Shown one piece after another: positions 17,471-26,986 of a DNA stretch of 64,000 nucleotides. The notes below the pieces were generated by a model. The model saw only the letters and a program-made list of their open reading frames with translations. It did no database searches and was not told where the DNA came from. The stretch's first letter is position 1. Each line of letters begins with the position of its first letter. Position numbers and translations under genes: made by a program. Where the stretch lies: positions 50,086-114,085 of the forward strand of contig UQHF01000007.1 in NCBI GenBank assembly GCA_900540785.1, in the 5' to 3' direction. Source of the DNA: an uncultured Blautia sp. (lineage in GTDB: Bacteria > Bacillota > Clostridia > Lachnospirales > Lachnospiraceae).

Positions 17471-18539
17471 TTTTTGCAGCATTAATATCCCTATCATGTT
17501 TTTCTCCACATGCAGGACATGTCCATTCTCTTACTGACAAATCCTTTGTATCTGTATTTTGATACCCACAACTAGAACATAACTGACTACTGGCATAGAA
17601 TGTATCTACTTTGATATATTTCCGCCCATTCCACTTTGCTTTATACTCTAGCTGCCTTGTAAGCTCATACCATGACGCATCTATTATTGATTTTGCCAGA
17701 TGATGATTCTTTACCATATTTTTTATCTGTAGGTTTTCCGAAACTATCACTTGGTTTTCGCTGATAATCTCATGGGAAATCTTATGCAGATAATCCTTTC
17801 TGGTATTTGTGATTTTCTCATAGAATAATGCTATTTGTTTTTTCTTTTTATAATAATTACGGCTGCCTTTCTTTTTATGCGATAATTGTCTCTGTAACCT
17901 CGTTAACTTTCGCTCATATTTCTTAATCGTCTTCGGATTTTCGTATTTTCTTTCATCTGACGTGATGCACAAATCCTTTATCCCTAAATCTAATCCAATA
18001 TTCTGTTTTGTGTGCGGCAATTCTTCATGCTCTGTTTCTACTAAAACAGATACATAATATTTTCCACTTGGCACTTGCGATACAGTGGCAGATTTTATCT
18101 GACCGCTGAAATCCCTATGCACTTTTGCCTTCACTTCTTTTAATTTCGGCAGTTTTACCTTTCCATTCTTAAAGTCTACTGCTATGTTTCCATTCGTAAA
18201 ATTTGTTGTATAGGATTTGTGGTTATCATGTTTACTTTTGAACTTTGGATATCCGGCATGTTCTTTAAAAAACTTTTGATATGCGGCATCCATGTTATAT
18301 ATCGCATTTGTCAGGGCAAATTTATCTACTTCTTTTAGCCATTCATACGTTCTCTTTAATTCTCTGTTACAGTAATTATTACAATCCGTTTTGCTGACAG
18401 ATTTCTTTTCCTGCTCATATGTATCTTTTTTATATGTAAGCGTCTGATTATATACAAAACGGCAGCATCCAAATGTTTTCGCAATCTGAATTTCCTGTTC
18501 TTTATTCGGATATATTCTGTATTTATATGCTTTTAACAT
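17436..18539 (-). CDS. tnpB: TnpB RNA-guided nuclease (Cas12-type ancestor)
   Basis: 367 residues, full length. RuvC-like catalytic residues are all present: D184 in [10 protein letters not shown]268 in VIVSENL and D351 in [12 protein letters not shown] zinc ribbon is formed by C321/C324 (CSSC) and C341/C344 (CPAC). The N-terminal [13 protein letters not shown] helix and FVYNQ motif are typical. It cuts the empty site after excision, helping to keep the element. It begins 17 bases after the tnpA stop. Nothing suggests decay. Confidence 0.95.
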   Translation of the reverse strand: MLKAYKYRIYPNKEQEIQIAKTFGCCRFVYNQTLTYKKDTYEQEKKSVSKTDCNNYCNRELKRTYEWLKEVDKFALTNAIYNMDAAYQKFFKEHAGYPKFKSKHDNHKSYTTNFTNGNIAVDFKNGKVKLPKLKEVKAKVHRDFSGQIKSATVSQVPSGKYYVSVLVETEHEELPHTKQNIGLDLGIKDLCITSDERKYENPKTIKKYERKLTRLQRQLSHKKKGSRNYYKKKKQIALFYEKITNTRKDYLHKISHEIISENQVIVSENLQIKNMVKNHHLAKSIIDASWYELTRQLEYKAKWNGRKYIKVDTFYASSQLCSSCGYQNTDTKDLSVREWTCPACGEKHDRDINAAKNILAEGLRQIA

Positions 18540-18556
18540 TTGTTATCATCACCTTT

Positions 18557-18979
18557 TTAACCTTGATTTTCTATATATTTCTTTCGCATTTCTTCTGAAA
18601 CATTCCCTACGCTACAAGCAAAATAGCCATCTGTCCAAAATGTGTGCTCTTTCCAAAACTGTTTTCGCAAATAATTTGAATATCTTTCCCATATATGGTA
18701 TGTCGTATAGCTTTTCATTAAATTTACGATTTGACTCACTGACATTGTAGGTTCTGTTTCTATCATATAATGAATATGGTCTTTATCCGTTTCCATATAT
18801 CTGATGATAACTTTGTGCCTTTGACATATTTCGTAAGAAAATTGCTTTATATCATCTGATATTTGCTTTGAAATCAGTAATTTCTTTCTATATTTGCAGA
18901 CGAATATAATATGATACTGTAATAAATATTTGTGTCTATTTTTTGATTTCCATGTTCCCATGACGTAAGTATATAACAT
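18557..18979 (-). CDS. tnpA: TnpA, Y1 HUH transposase of the IS200/IS605 family
   Basis: 140 residues, normal for the family. The HUH pair is H68/H70 in KDHIHYMIE, and the nucleophile tyrosine is Y135 in RKKYIENQG. YLLQYHIIFVCKYRKK at the N-terminus is the usual first strand. It cuts and joins single-stranded DNA at the hairpin ends. The frame may instead start at the ATG seven codons later (MGTWKSKNRH), which matches the family N-terminus better. Confidence 0.94.
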   Translation of the reverse strand: MLYTYVMGTWKSKNRHKYLLQYHIIFVCKYRKKLLISKQISDDIKQFSYEICQRHKVIIRYMETDKDHIHYMIETEPTMSVSQIVNLMKSYTTYHIWERYSNYLRKQFWKEHTFWTDGYFACSVGNVSEEMRKKYIENQG

Positions 18980-18991
18980 TTTTTTACTTTT

Positions 18992-19036
18992 GGCTACCTT
19001 AACCCACCGTCTAAAGTCAGTGGGATTGCGGTAGCC
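18992..19036. repeat. Left-end nested hairpin of the insertion sequence
   Basis: An outer 7-bp stem (GGCTACC 18992-18998, GGTAGCC 19030-19036) encloses an inner CCCAC/GTGGG stem with GTCTAAAG in the loop, matching the right-end hairpin. This is the likely TnpA recognition structure. Confidence 0.75.
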
Positions 19037-19039
19037 TTA

Positions 19040-19193
19040 TTTCAAAGAAACAGATATTACAGGATATTTTCCCATATATTCTTCGCAAAGAGCCGTTTCT
19101 TCTGAAATTTTCAGCTTTGAGAAAAGCTTTTTATCTGTTCCCAATGTAAAGAAATATTTCAGCATACTCATATTCAGAGACTTTAAATTTATT
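19040..19193 (-). pseudogene. N-terminal scrap of the interrupted DUF1703 ATPase gene
   Basis: On the minus strand the frame reads SLNMSMLKYFFTLG...LKISEETALC...YMGKYPVISVSLK and stops at the insertion sequence. It aligns with residues about 52-104 of the paralogue at 20485 ([24 protein letters not shown]). The Walker A motif just before it is gone, and compared with the paralogue about 150 residues are also missing between this piece and the one left of the element. So the gene suffered an insertion plus deletions at both points. Confidence 0.8.
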
Positions 19194-19288
19194 TTACTCG
19201 TTTTTCTTTCTTGTTTTTTTCCTGAATTGTGTTAATCTGATATTAGATTCAACAGTTGAAAAAAGAGAAGGAAAAAGGGGTAAACTAT

Positions 19289-20470
19289 ATGGAACTGGAA
19301 AATATTTTGAAAGGAATTTTAAAGGATTCGATAGAAAATTCTGAAATTGCGGGAGCAAATTTCCTCGTGGTAAAAGACGGAAAAGAAATGGTATATGTTC
19401 AGGAGGGGATGGCGGACAGAGAGGAAGGGAGAAAAATAGAAAGGGACACGATGTTCCGTCTGTATTCTCAGACAAAGCCGGTGACCTCTGTTGCTGCCAT
19501 GATTTTAATGGAGAGAGGGCTTCTTGATTTTTACGCGCCTGTATCAGAGTTTCTGCCCTCTTTCGCGCAGATGTACGTGGCGAAAGGCGAGGAACGGGTT
19601 CTCTGTACAAGACAGATTCTTGTAAATGATCTTTTAAACATGACTTCCGGTCTTGTATATCCGGACGAAGGAACAGAAGCAGGACGGGCGACAGATCAGA
19701 TATTTGGGGAAGCATGCAGACGGCTTCACGGTGAAAGCCCAATGACAACGAGAGAACTGGCAGATAAGCTTGCTTCCTGCCCTCTTGCTTTCGCGCCGGG
19801 CAGTTCCTGGGCTTATGGCGCTTCTGCAGATGTTCTGGGCGCTGTGATAGAAGTAGTTTCCGGAAAAAGGCTGTCGAAATTTATGCAGGAGGAAATTTTT
19901 GAGCCGCTTGGAATGAAGGATACGGCGTTCTGGGTTCCGAAGGAGAAACAGAGCCGCCTTGCAAGGGCGTATGAGACAGTGGAAAAAGAAAACGGCGGGA
20001 AAGAGCTGGTTTTATATACAGGCGATAATCTGGCAATATGTAACGACATGGCAAAGCCTCCGGCTTATGAGGCGGGAGGCGCAGGTCTTGCTTCTACTCT
20101 TGATGATTACAGCAGATTTGCCGCGATGCTTTTAAATGAAGGTTCTCTTGACGGGGTTCAGATTTTGAAACCAAAGACTGTGGAGTTTTTCCGAAGCGGA
20201 GAGCTTCTTCCGGCACAGCAAAATTCTTTCAGAAACTGGGTCGGACTGGAGGGTTACAGTTATGGTAATCTTATGAGAGTATGTAAAAATCCGTCACAGT
20301 CAGGTATGATGACGCGAAAGGGTGAGTATGGATGGGATGGCTGGTTTGGTATGTATTTTGCCAATTTTCCGGAAGAGAAAATGACGATTCTCATGGGTAC
20401 GCAGAAGAGAAACGGAGGAACGTTCGGGCTTACAAGGAAGCTTAGAAATGTGGTGCTGAGCAGGGTGTAG
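19289..20470 (+). CDS. Serine hydrolase of the beta-lactamase/penicillin-binding (class C) family
   Basis: About 393 residues. The active-site S-x-x-K is SQTKP in [16 protein letters not shown] (near residue 62), followed by LLNMTSGL and [14 protein letters not shown], where the YGA replaces the usual Y-x-[20 protein letters not shown] and the late [12 protein letters not shown] are also typical. No signal peptide, so it is probably a cytoplasmic esterase or peptidase, not a beta-lactamase. ATG 19289 lies 8 bases after AAAGGGG; TTG 19256 is an unlikely start. Confidence 0.85.
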   Translation: MELENILKGILKDSIENSEIAGANFLVVKDGKEMVYVQEGMADREEGRKIERDTMFRLYSQTKPVTSVAAMILMERGLLDFYAPVSEFLPSFAQMYVAKGEERVLCTRQILVNDLLNMTSGLVYPDEGTEAGRATDQIFGEACRRLHGESPMTTRELADKLASCPLAFAPGSSWAYGASADVLGAVIEVVSGKRLSKFMQEEIFEPLGMKDTAFWVPKEKQSRLARAYETVEKENGGKELVLYTGDNLAICNDMAKPPAYEAGGAGLASTLDDYSRFAAMLLNEGSLDGVQILKPKTVEFFRSGELLPAQQNSFRNWVGLEGYSYGNLMRVCKNPSQSGMMTRKGEYGWDGWFGMYFANFPEEKMTILMGTQKRNGGTFGLTRKLRNVVLSRV

Positions 20471-20484
20471 ATGGAGGTGGAAAG

Positions 20485-22182
20485 ATGAAGAAGCCATTGC
20501 CTGTAGGTGTTGATAATTTTGAGAGAATTATTACAGAAGATTATTATTATGTAGATAAAACGTTATTTATAAAAGAAATCCTGGATTTAAAAGGAACAGC
20601 AAATCTTTTTACGCGTCCGAGGAGATTCGGAAAAACTTTGAATTTGAGTATGCTGAGATATTTTTTTGAGGATACAGGCTGTGAAGAGAAAAATGCGGAA
20701 AACAGAGAGCTGTTTCAGGGACTCAAAATTATGTCTGCCGGAAAAAAGTATGTGGAGCAGATGGGGCAGTATCCAGTAATTGCACTTACCTTAAAGTCTG
20801 CAAAGCAGAGCAGTTTTGATTCTGCTTATTATAAGATGAAAGAAGAAATTTCAGAGGAGTTTAAACGCCATGAAAAGCAGATTTTGAAATCTTTGCTTTC
20901 GGAAGAGGACAAAGAAGCGTATAGAAACATTGTATCTGGAAGGGCAGGATATGATGATTATTCTGGAGCATTAAAGTTTTTAAGCAGGATACTTTATGAA
21001 ATTTACGGAAAGGGCGTTATTATTTTAATAGATGAATATGATGTGCCGCTTGAAACCTCTTATTTTGCAGGATTTTATAATGAAATGGCAGATTTTATCC
21101 GTTCTCTGCTGGAATCCGGATTAAAAACAAATGATTATCTTCAGTTTGCAGTGATTACAGGATGTCTTCGAGTGTCGAAAGAGAGTATTTTTACAGGTCT
21201 GAATCACCTGAACAGCATTACGATATTGGACAGACAATACAGTGAGCATTTTGGATTTACAGAACAAGAAGTAAAAGATGCTATGAAATTTTATGGGGTG
21301 GAAGAGCGTTTTCCGGACATGAAGAGCTGGTATGACGGGTATCGATTTGGAGATACAGAAGTTTATAATCCGTGGAGTGTCGTGAAGTTTTTGTATGATC
21401 TTGTAGCAGATAAGAAGTCGTTTATGAAGCCTTACTGGGTAAATACCAGCTCAAATGATATTGTGAAAAGTCTTATTATGCGGTCAGAGGGAGAAACAAA
21501 GGAGCAGATAGAGGTGCTTTTGGATGGGGGAACGATAGATATTCCCGTGCATGAAGAAATTACGTATGGTGATGTTTATGAAAATGAAGAAAATCTCTGG
21601 AATTTTCTGTATTTTACAGGTTATCTCACAAAAGAAAAGGAGTACATGAAAGAAAATACGATTTTTCTGAGACTTTGTATTCCAAATCAGGAAATAAAGA
21701 TGATATATAAAACTACTGTTTTGAACTGGTTCCGGGAAAATGTGAAAAAGAAAAATTTTCAAGAACTGTATGAGGCAATAGAATCAGGAAACGAAGAAAA
21801 AGTTCAGGAGATTTTAAGTGAACAGCTTGTATCGACGATAAGCTTTTATGACAGTGCAGAAAATTTTTATCATGGTTTTCTTGCCGGGGTGTTAAGCCAG
21901 AGCGGGAAGTATCTGGTAAAGTCAAACAGGGAGACAGGAAATGGAAGATCAGATTTAGTTTTGAAGACGCCATCTCTTCGGGGAAGAGCTTTTGTAATTG
22001 AGATAAAGGTATCGGACAGTATCGAGAATCTGGAAAATGATGCAGAAAGAGTAGTAAAACAAATATATGACAAAAAATATATGGAGGAATTGCTCGGGGA
22101 AGGCTACAGGAAGATTGCGTGCTATGGAATTGCTTTTTACAGAAAAGACTGTGAAGTGAGGTATGGAGGAGAAATAAAATAG
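20485..22182 (+). CDS. AAA ATPase with PD-(D/E)xK nuclease-like domain (DUF1703 family)
   Basis: 565 residues, full length. Residues 1-35 hold the family start [15 protein letters not shown]...[12 protein letters not shown]; Walker A is RPRRFGKT at 44-51; Walker B is [13 protein letters not shown] at 178-190. The nuclease-like end has [14 protein letters not shown] (D near 490) and FVIEIKV (E-x-K near 506). The role is unknown; the family is greatly expanded in gut anaerobes and behaves like a selfish or defence gene. It follows the hydrolase gene by 14 bases with GGAGG. It is a paralogue of the broken copy at 16278-19193. Confidence 0.9.
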   Translation: MKKPLPVGVDNFERIITEDYYYVDKTLFIKEILDLKGTANLFTRPRRFGKTLNLSMLRYFFEDTGCEEKNAENRELFQGLKIMSAGKKYVEQMGQYPVIALTLKSAKQSSFDSAYYKMKEEISEEFKRHEKQILKSLLSEEDKEAYRNIVSGRAGYDDYSGALKFLSRILYEIYGKGVIILIDEYDVPLETSYFAGFYNEMADFIRSLLESGLKTNDYLQFAVITGCLRVSKESIFTGLNHLNSITILDRQYSEHFGFTEQEVKDAMKFYGVEERFPDMKSWYDGYRFGDTEVYNPWSVVKFLYDLVADKKSFMKPYWVNTSSNDIVKSLIMRSEGETKEQIEVLLDGGTIDIPVHEEITYGDVYENEENLWNFLYFTGYLTKEKEYMKENTIFLRLCIPNQEIKMIYKTTVLNWFRENVKKKNFQELYEAIESGNEEKVQEILSEQLVSTISFYDSAENFYHGFLAGVLSQSGKYLVKSNRETGNGRSDLVLKTPSLRGRAFVIEIKVSDSIENLENDAERVVKQIYDKKYMEELLGEGYRKIACYGIAFYRKDCEVRYGGEIK

Positions 22183-22220
22183 AGGTGAAACTATATTATG
22201 AAGTACAGAAAGATACAGAA

Positions 22221-22253
22221 GAACAGCCGACTGGAGAAATCCGCCGGCTGTTC
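22221..22253 (+). terminator. Rho-independent terminator
   Basis: A 9-bp stem (GAACAGCCG and CGGCTGTTC) followed by TGTTTAATTTTT, 38 bases after the DUF1703 stop. Confidence 0.85.
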
Positions 22254-22365
22254 TGTTTAATTTTTCATCCCTTAATACACAAATTCCATCTTTTATGTAT
22301 CCTGTATTTACAATTTAAAGTATAATGAGTATATTGTAAATCAGAGAAAGGAAAGGTTATAAGAG

Positions 22366-23085
22366 ATGTACAAAATTGCAGTTTGTGATGATGAGGAAGC
22401 TGTTTCGGAGCAGGTGAAAAATCTGATCACAGAGTGGAATCCTTCTGTGGACGTGGTTTGTTTTTCATCAGGCGAGGCGCTTCTTGAAAATTATCAGTCT
22501 TATGAGGCGGTGTTTCTCGATATTGATATGGCGGGAATGAACGGCATTGAGACGGGAAAGGCAATCCGAAGGCTGGATAAGGATACAAAGATTGTATATC
22601 TGACTGCGTACAGAGATTATGTTTCCGGGGCTTTTGGGGTCCACGCTTTTCAATATCTGCTGAAACCCATAAATAAAAAAGCCATATGGAATGTGCTGGA
22701 GGAGATTTTCCGGTACATGAGATCTGCGGAGAAAAAAATAATCCTGGATTTTCACACAGTGGACGGAGCGCTCTGTCTTCTTGTGGAATCCATATATTTT
22801 TTTGAATATGAAAACAGAAAAATTCGGATTGTGACAGATAAGGAGCAGTATTACATGGCAGATAAAATCGGAAACGTGGCAAAGCGGATGGCAGAGTTTG
22901 GATTTTCCATGCCGCACCAGAGCTTTGTGGTCAATATGTTCCATGTGAAGAATGTGAAAAATCAGCAGATTTTTCTTGATAATGGAATGGAGATTCCCCT
23001 TTCTCAGAAAAAACAGAAAATATGGAAGCAGGAGCTGATGGGATATTTATCCCGGCGGATGGAAGGAAGAGGGGGAATGAAATGA
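22366..23085 (+). CDS. LytTR-family response regulator
   Basis: 239 residues. Receiver domain at 1-120 with acidic pair CDDEEA, phospho-acceptor D in VFLDIDMAGMNGIE (near 53), T in YLTAY and K in LLKPI. The LytTR DNA-binding domain follows at about 130-235 (ESIYFFEYENRKIRIVT, MPHQSFVVNMFHVKNV). A -10 box TATAAT lies at 22321-22326. Its stop overlaps the start of the sensor kinase gene (ATGA). Such AgrA/VirR-like pairs sense peptides or cell-envelope stress; the signal here is unknown. Confidence 0.92.
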   Translation: MYKIAVCDDEEAVSEQVKNLITEWNPSVDVVCFSSGEALLENYQSYEAVFLDIDMAGMNGIETGKAIRRLDKDTKIVYLTAYRDYVSGAFGVHAFQYLLKPINKKAIWNVLEEIFRYMRSAEKKIILDFHTVDGALCLLVESIYFFEYENRKIRIVTDKEQYYMADKIGNVAKRMAEFGFSMPHQSFVVNMFHVKNVKNQQIFLDNGMEIPLSQKKQKIWKQELMGYLSRRMEGRGGMK

Positions 23086-24359
23086 CAGCAGTAACCATTT
23101 TTCTAATGCTTCTTTCCCTGTTCTTTTATACTTTTTGTGCTGTGTGGTTCCTCTGGGCAGGAGATTTTGAGGCAAAAGGCCCCAGATGGGTGAGGGCTCT
23201 TATCTGGGTAGTGTATGGCTTTTTAAACTGGTTTGTTCCAAATATGTGGTGGAGTGACACGATCACCATAATCGTGGTAGGAGGCTATTATCTGGCTGTG
23301 GGGTGGTTCTTTTATCACAGAAGCAGAAACTGGCTGCTGTATCAGACGTTCTTTTATATGGCAACGTATGCGGCACAGATTATAGCGATTTTTCTTGTGA
23401 TGAGAATGACCCAGTGGATTGCAATGGATCAGATTGTGCTCAGTTATGCGTTTTTGATTATGAAAGCGCTCCTGATTATAGCTGTCACAGCAGGGCTTCG
23501 GATTCTCGTACAGAAACGTGGCGTTTCTGACAGAAAAAACCTGAAGGTAAAAGGTATGATGCTTGTTCCTCTTATCAGTTTTGCTCTGATCTATCTGTAT
23601 CTCGCAGCAGGAGAGATCTTTTTTCTAAGATACGGATATGAGTGGATTATTGTGTATTGCGTTCTCCTTCTTATTATAAATGCCTGGTGTATTTATGTGT
23701 GGTATGATGTGGCTGCGAACAGGGAGTTAAAGCATAAACTTGATCTGATGGAACAGCAGAGTGAACTGACTCACCAGTATTATGAGGATCTGGAGAAAAA
23801 TTATAACCGCTCCAGAAAAATTATCCATGATATAAGAAATCATCTTCATGCGCTGGAACAGTCGGCAAAGATAGAGGATAATCAGTATTTTGAAGACGTA
23901 CATGGAATGTTAAATTCTCTTGGATTAAAGTTTTATTCAGGGAATAAAATGCTGAATATTATTTTAAATGATAAGCTGAAAAAGCTTTCTCCGGAACAGG
24001 TGGAATGTAATCTTGGAGGCGTAAGCCTTGATTTTGTATCGGATATGGATATTACAACGATTTTCGCAAACCTTCTCGACAATGCTGTGGAGGAGAGGGA
24101 GAGAAATCCTGGTTTCTGGGTGAAGATACGGGGAGAGCAGATTCAGGATTTTACAGTGATCAAGATATGGAATCCCACATTGAAGAATTATGAACCGGGT
24201 CAATCAGGAAAAACCGGGCATGAGGGGCTTGGGCTTTCCAATGTGCGCCACGCAGTGAGCCATTATCATGGAGAACTGAAAATAGAATGTAAAGAAAATA
24301 TTTTTTCTGTTACCCTGGTATTTCCGGGGCAGGGCAGAGAACAGGAGGAAGGATCATGA
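23082..24359 (+). CDS. GHKL-type sensor histidine kinase
   Basis: About 425 residues. Six or seven N-terminal membrane helices (residues 3-215) are followed by the dimerisation and histidine region SRKIIHDIRNHLHALEQ (about 250-265) and a GHKL ATPase with ITTIFANLLDNAVEE (N box) and GHEGLGLSNVRHAVSHYHG (G box). It pairs with the LytTR regulator, whose stop it overlaps by ATGA. ATG 23082 has GAGGGGG just upstream; earlier starts lie inside the regulator gene. Confidence 0.92.
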   Translation: MTAVTIFLMLLSLFFYTFCAVWFLWAGDFEAKGPRWVRALIWVVYGFLNWFVPNMWWSDTITIIVVGGYYLAVGWFFYHRSRNWLLYQTFFYMATYAAQIIAIFLVMRMTQWIAMDQIVLSYAFLIMKALLIIAVTAGLRILVQKRGVSDRKNLKVKGMMLVPLISFALIYLYLAAGEIFFLRYGYEWIIVYCVLLLIINAWCIYVWYDVAANRELKHKLDLMEQQSELTHQYYEDLEKNYNRSRKIIHDIRNHLHALEQSAKIEDNQYFEDVHGMLNSLGLKFYSGNKMLNIILNDKLKKLSPEQVECNLGGVSLDFVSDMDITTIFANLLDNAVEERERNPGFWVKIRGEQIQDFTVIKIWNPTLKNYEPGQSGKTGHEGLGLSNVRHAVSHYHGELKIECKENIFSVTLVFPGQGREQEEGS

Positions 24360-24772
24360 TGAAAAAAGCAGGGATTTTTACAGCAATAGCAGTTCTGGCA
24401 GGGATTTTTACAGCGGGCTGCGGTCAGGCGAAGCTTCCGGAGAGTTTTTCGGAGGAAGAGGTGAAAAAGGAGGCAGAAAAATCCATTGCGCTCTTTAACG
24501 AGCGGGACTATGCCGGATTAATCGAGATGGGTTCTGAGGAACTGAAGGCAGGCATTACAGAGGAACAGTTTGCAGAGGCCTGCGATCCCTATCTTGACAA
24601 ATGTGGGGAATTTGAGGAAATCACAAAGACTGTTTTTGCAGGAGGACACGACAAAAATTCAGGAATCGATTATGCAACGGCTGTGATGATAGGCGAGTAT
24701 GAAGATGGAAAAATCCAGTTTACGGTAAGTTTTGATGAAGATATGGAAATGATCCAGTTTCTGATTAAATAA
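24356..24772 (+). CDS. Small lipoprotein, DUF3887-like
   Basis: 138 residues. Signal peptide with lipobox FTAGC near residue 18-22, then an acidic helical domain (SFSEEEVKKEAEKSIALFNERDYAGLIEMGSEELK shown here in part) and a beta-strand part ending KIQFTVSFDEDMEMIQFLI. The pattern fits DUF3887, a small NTF2-like domain. It overlaps the kinase stop and has AGGAGG 7 bases upstream, so it is part of the two-component operon and may report on the envelope signal. Confidence 0.75.
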   Translation: MMKKAGIFTAIAVLAGIFTAGCGQAKLPESFSEEEVKKEAEKSIALFNERDYAGLIEMGSEELKAGITEEQFAEACDPYLDKCGEFEEITKTVFAGGHDKNSGIDYATAVMIGEYEDGKIQFTVSFDEDMEMIQFLIK

Positions 24773-24823
24773 TATACATCAGACGAGGTAAAAACAAAAA
24801 GCTTGTGAGGGAGGATGGAACAA

Positions 24824-25864
24824 ATGGAAAAAACAGAGAAAAAAAGACTTTTGATTTATATTTTGATCGCATATGGTGTGACATATGTGATGGGACTTCT
24901 TATGTGGTACGGAAATGCGAAGGGAATGGACGTAAGCGCTTTTCCCAACGCGCAGATGATGTATCCGGCGGCAGGTGTTGCACTTGGTTTTCTTTTGACA
25001 AAAAAAGGAGATAAGACAGTTCCCAAAGGATTTTATCTGTTTTTTATTGTACTTACAGGAATAATGGCGGCGGTTTCCCTTCTCTCTGTTCTGATGCCAG
25101 ATGAGATCGTGGTAGTTGGCGGAACGGGAATTTCTGTATGGAGTCTTGCTATTAATTATATTCTTGTGTTTGGAAGCTTTGTATTCTGGATTCTTCTTCT
25201 GACGGCAGGGAAGGAGAGAAGAAAGGCTTTCGGGCTGAATGGAAATATGTGGAAGAAATCTGTTCTTATGCTTCTTCTTTTCGTAGCTCTGTTTTTGGGA
25301 AGAACAGCGCTGTCTTGTGCGCTTGCAGGACAGATGGGGATTTTCACTCTTGTTTTGACAACGCCTTCCACATGGGTTATGATGGGATTAATACTTCTCA
25401 ATTTCTTTTTCGCAGTTCCGGCATTTTTTGGCGAGGAATATGGCTGGCGATATTATCTGCAGCCGCTTCTCCAGAAAAAATTCGGACTGAAGGGCGGCGT
25501 ACTGATCCTTGGTATTGTGTGGGGACTCTGGCATCTTCCGGTTGATTTCTTTTATTACACATCTCCGGAGATGGGGCTTCAGGCGGCTGTGGCACAGCAG
25601 ATTACCTGCATTACCCTTGGAATCTTTTTTGCCTATATTTATATGAAGACAAAAAATATCTGGGTTCCTGTAATTGCGCATTTTTTGAATAACAATATGG
25701 CTGCCATATTGTCAGGAGGCGGTTCGGATGCCCTGCAGAATCAGCAGATCACCTGGGGAAGCCTGATTCCGGCGCTTCTTGTAAATGTGCTTTTCTTCGG
25801 TATTTTTATATTTGCAAAGCCTTTCCGCGAAAAAGAGGGAGAAGAAACAGAAAGCGGAGAGTGA
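24824..25864 (+). CDS. CPBP-family intramembrane glutamic protease
   Basis: About 346 residues with eight hydrophobic helices. Motif 1 is FFGEEYGWRYYL (EExxxR), motif 2 is GLWHLPVDFFYY, and motif 3 is VIAHFLNNNM, all typical of the CAAX/Abi protease family. Such proteins cut membrane-bound peptides or give self-immunity to bacteriocins. I choose ATG 24824 because GGGAGG at 24808-24813 is 10 bases away, against 1 base for ATG 24815. It follows the lipoprotein gene closely. Confidence 0.88.
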   Translation: MEKTEKKRLLIYILIAYGVTYVMGLLMWYGNAKGMDVSAFPNAQMMYPAAGVALGFLLTKKGDKTVPKGFYLFFIVLTGIMAAVSLLSVLMPDEIVVVGGTGISVWSLAINYILVFGSFVFWILLLTAGKERRKAFGLNGNMWKKSVLMLLLFVALFLGRTALSCALAGQMGIFTLVLTTPSTWVMMGLILLNFFFAVPAFFGEEYGWRYYLQPLLQKKFGLKGGVLILGIVWGLWHLPVDFFYYTSPEMGLQAAVAQQITCITLGIFFAYIYMKTKNIWVPVIAHFLNNNMAAILSGGGSDALQNQQITWGSLIPALLVNVLFFGIFIFAKPFREKEGEETESGE

Positions 25865-25867
25865 AAA

Positions 25868-26914
25868 ATGAGAGAGATTGCAAAACGGTTTCTGGAAGAC
25901 CAGAATTTTACAAAGGAAGAATTTGAAGAACTTTTAAAGGGATTCGAAAATAAAGAGGAGAGAGCTGCTTTTCGGGAGAAAGCAGCTTTTCTTCGTGGGA
26001 AATATTATGGAGATAAGGTTTTTACAAGAGGACTGATCGAATTTACAAACTACTGTAAGAACAACTGTTATTACTGTGGGATCCGGGGCGGCAATAAACA
26101 TGTGGTCCGTTACCGGCTTACAAAGGAGGAAATCCTTGAATGCTGTAAAGAGGGGTATGCTCTCGGTTTTCGCACCTTTGTGCTGCAGGGGGGAGAGGAC
26201 CCCTGGTTTACAGATGAGCGCATGGTAGAAATTATCCGGGAGATAAAGGGAAACTATTCGGACTGCGCCCTGACGCTCTCCATCGGAGAAAAATCTTATG
26301 AAAGCTATAAGCGATTTCGGGAGGCAGGGGCTGACAGGTATCTTCTGCGCCATGAGACGGCGGACGAGGTTCACTATGGAAAACTTCACCCGGCTTCCAT
26401 GAAGCTTTCCGACAGAAAGAAATGCCTTTTTATGTTGAAGGAGCTGGGGTATCAGACAGGGGCAGGCTTTATGGTGGGTTCTCCGGGGCAGACGTTATCC
26501 TGTCTTGCAGAAGACCTTGTATTTTTAAAGGAGTTAAAGCCGGAAATGGTTGGTATCGGTCCGTTTATTCCACATCATGATACGGTTTTTAAGGACGAGA
26601 AGGCAGGAAGTGTGGAAATGACCCTGTATCTTTTATCTGTTGTGAGGATTCTTCTTCCAAATGTTCTCCTTCCCGCAACAACAGCTCTTGGAACAATGGA
26701 CGAAAACGGAAGGGAGAAGGGGCTTCTCTGTGGGGCAAATGTAGTGATGCCCAATCTTTCTCCTTTAAGAAACAGGAAGCAGTATGAGCTTTATGATAAT
26801 AAAATATGTACAGGAGACGAGGCGGCGGAGAGCCGGGAAAATTTAAGAAAGCGTGTGGAGAGCATTGGGCTTCGGCTTGTGGATGAGCGGGGGGATGTGG
26901 CAAAATATGAGTAG
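25868..26914 (+). CDS. hydE: [FeFe]-hydrogenase maturation radical SAM protein HydE
   Basis: 348 residues. The radical SAM cluster motif CKNNCYYCGIRGGN lies near residue 63 in the context LIEFTNYC, followed by VLQGGEDPWF, ALTLSIGEKS, YLLRHETAD and GFMVGSPGQT, all conserved in HydE. The enzyme helps build the di-iron subcluster of [FeFe]-hydrogenase with HydF and HydG. It is 3 bases after the protease gene and none of its partners are in the window, so the operon link is probably incidental. Confidence 0.9.
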   Translation: MREIAKRFLEDQNFTKEEFEELLKGFENKEERAAFREKAAFLRGKYYGDKVFTRGLIEFTNYCKNNCYYCGIRGGNKHVVRYRLTKEEILECCKEGYALGFRTFVLQGGEDPWFTDERMVEIIREIKGNYSDCALTLSIGEKSYESYKRFREAGADRYLLRHETADEVHYGKLHPASMKLSDRKKCLFMLKELGYQTGAGFMVGSPGQTLSCLAEDLVFLKELKPEMVGIGPFIPHHDTVFKDEKAGSVEMTLYLLSVVRILLPNVLLPATTALGTMDENGREKGLLCGANVVMPNLSPLRNRKQYELYDNKICTGDEAAESRENLRKRVESIGLRLVDERGDVAKYE

Positions 26915-26943
26915 TTGCAGATTTTCCGTAAAAATGGTAATAT
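26915..26943 (+). promoter_or_regulatory. Promoter of the second polysaccharide locus
   Basis: TTGCAG (26915-26920) and TAATAT (26938-26943) with an exact 17-base spacer, immediately after hydE and 44 bases before the first glycosyltransferase start. It would drive the long series of genes to 35427. Confidence 0.6.
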
Positions 26944-26986
26944 AAAACTACCTATGAGTAAAAATCTTGTTTTAGGAGGAAAATCA

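Larger units (their letters stand above)
17277..19037 (-). mobile_element. IS200/IS605-family insertion sequence with tnpA and tnpB
   Basis: Both genes are intact and read leftward. The ends carry related subterminal hairpins instead of terminal inverted repeats: CCCACcgtctaaagtcaGTGGG near 19003-19024 inside a longer stem 18992-19036, and CCCATTgtctaaagccAATGGG at 17285-17306. Both share GTCTAAAG. No target duplication is seen, as expected for this single-strand transposition family. Boundaries are estimated from where the interrupted gene resumes, so they are good to a few bases only. The element ends with GTTCAC on the minus strand. Confidence 0.85.

Noticed and set aside
19289..20470. Antibiotic-resistance beta-lactamase
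   Set aside because: No signal peptide and a YGA in place of Y-x-N; it fits the broad esterase/peptidase group.
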